Source of the DNA: Rhodospirillales bacterium
GTDB taxonomy: Bacteria > Pseudomonadota > Alphaproteobacteria > Rhodospirillales > JAPHTL01
Assembly: GCA_026193355.1 (NCBI GenBank)
Contig: JAPHTL010000167.1
Location: 1-12,534 of the forward strand
Length of the DNA stretch: 12,534 nt
Direction of reading: 5' to 3'
Part shown: positions 12,302 through 12,534 of the stretch, piece by piece
How positions within the stretch are numbered: the stretch's first letter is position 1
Layout: each line of letters begins with the position of its first letter
The notes under the pieces: model-generated
Seen by the model: only the letters and a program-made list of their open reading frames with translations
The model's database searches: none
What the model was told of the DNA's origin: nothing
Position numbers and translations under genes: made by a program

Positions 12302-12534
12302 ATGTCCGCAACCTTGGGCCACTTCATCAACGGTAAACACGTAGACGGCGCCAGCGGCATGTTCGGCGACATCTTCAATCCGGCAATCGGTGAAAAAACA
12401 GCTACCGTTGCCCTGGCCTCCGCAGCCGAGGTCGACACGGCCGTTGCCGCCGCCGCCGCCGCACTGCCCGCCTGGGCCGGAACCCCCCCGCTGCGCCGGG
12501 CGCGCGTCATGTTCAAGTTCAAGCAGATCATGGA
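12302..12534 (+). CDS. mmsA: CoA-acylating methylmalonate-semialdehyde dehydrogenase, partial (3' end outside the window)
   Basis: The first 77 codons of an aldehyde dehydrogenase superfamily enzyme. The N-terminus (LGHFINGKHVDGASGMFGDIFNPAIGE) and the AALPAWAGTPPLRRARVMFKFK stretch follow the MmsA/IolA pattern closely, including the TPPLRRARVMFKFK segment specific to this subfamily. MmsA oxidises methylmalonate semialdehyde to propionyl-CoA with NAD and CoA, in valine, beta-alanine/uracil or inositol catabolism. The ATG at 12302 has GGAG 9 nt upstream. An alanine run (AVAAAAAALPAW) near residues 52-62 is encoded by GCC repeats and is usual for the family. Catalytic Cys and Glu lie beyond the window, so integrity cannot be judged. 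Downstream neighbours, which would tell valine from other pathways, are not visible. Confidence 0.93.
   Translation, partial: MSATLGHFINGKHVDGASGMFGDIFNPAIGEKTATVALASAAEVDTAVAAAAAALPAWAGTPPLRRARVMFKFKQIM

Noticed and set aside
12420..12470. GCC-rich run in mmsA as a repeat or slippage site
   Set aside because: It encodes the short alanine-rich helix normal for the aldehyde dehydrogenase N-terminus; codons vary and the frame is intact.
1..12534. tRNA, CRISPR, insertion sequence or prophage features
   Set aside because: Reading both strands I saw no cloverleaf, no regularly spaced repeats, no transposase or integrase motif and no flanking direct repeats.

Overview
This 12.5 kb window reads as chromosomal DNA of a GC-rich alphaproteobacterium, most likely a Rhodospirillales-type free-living heterotroph. 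The clearest markers are an 81-aa GapR (DUF2312) protein, a 41-aa zinc-independent L36, and a receiver protein with the FGPDRRR linker common in that class. Genes are densely packed on both strands. I see no tRNA, rRNA, CRISPR array, insertion sequence or phage gene.

Region 1 (1-4355, minus strand, transcribed right to left) is a tight gene run. A homologue of archaeal cyclic 2,3-diphosphoglycerate synthetase (COG2403-type NTPase) overlaps a carbamate kinase by 1 nt, and the kinase overlaps an EamA/DMT exporter by 4 nt. After a 72-nt gap carrying a candidate promoter and operator come a FadR-subfamily GntR regulator and, overlapping it by 4 nt, an MFS permease cut by the window edge. This looks like a regulated catabolic or export operon using carbamoyl-phosphate-type chemistry. 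Its substrate is not evident and it is the best candidate here for an undescribed pathway.

Region 2 (4485-6456, plus strand) is divergent from region 1. An N-formylglutamate amidohydrolase-like protein is followed one base later by a YbdK/GCS2-type carboxylate-amine ligase. The pair is evidently translationally coupled and may share a gamma-glutamyl or other amide substrate.

Region 3 (6467-9295) holds a minus-strand response regulator with a C-terminal Hpt-like domain lacking the phosphorylatable histidine, divergent gapR, a proline-dehydrogenase-like barrel with several key residues replaced, and rpmJ with its own promoter, a leader hairpin and a bidirectional terminator.

Region 4 (9431-12534) holds a SAM-dependent methyltransferase and a divergent RssA-like patatin phospholipase, each with a recognisable promoter. 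A predicted lipoprotein of unknown function lies convergent to rssA. The window ends in the start of mmsA (methylmalonate-semialdehyde dehydrogenase), whose AT-rich upstream region carries a perfect inverted repeat.

Family assignments rest on motifs and alignment from memory, not on database searches. Promoter and operator calls rest on consensus matching only.
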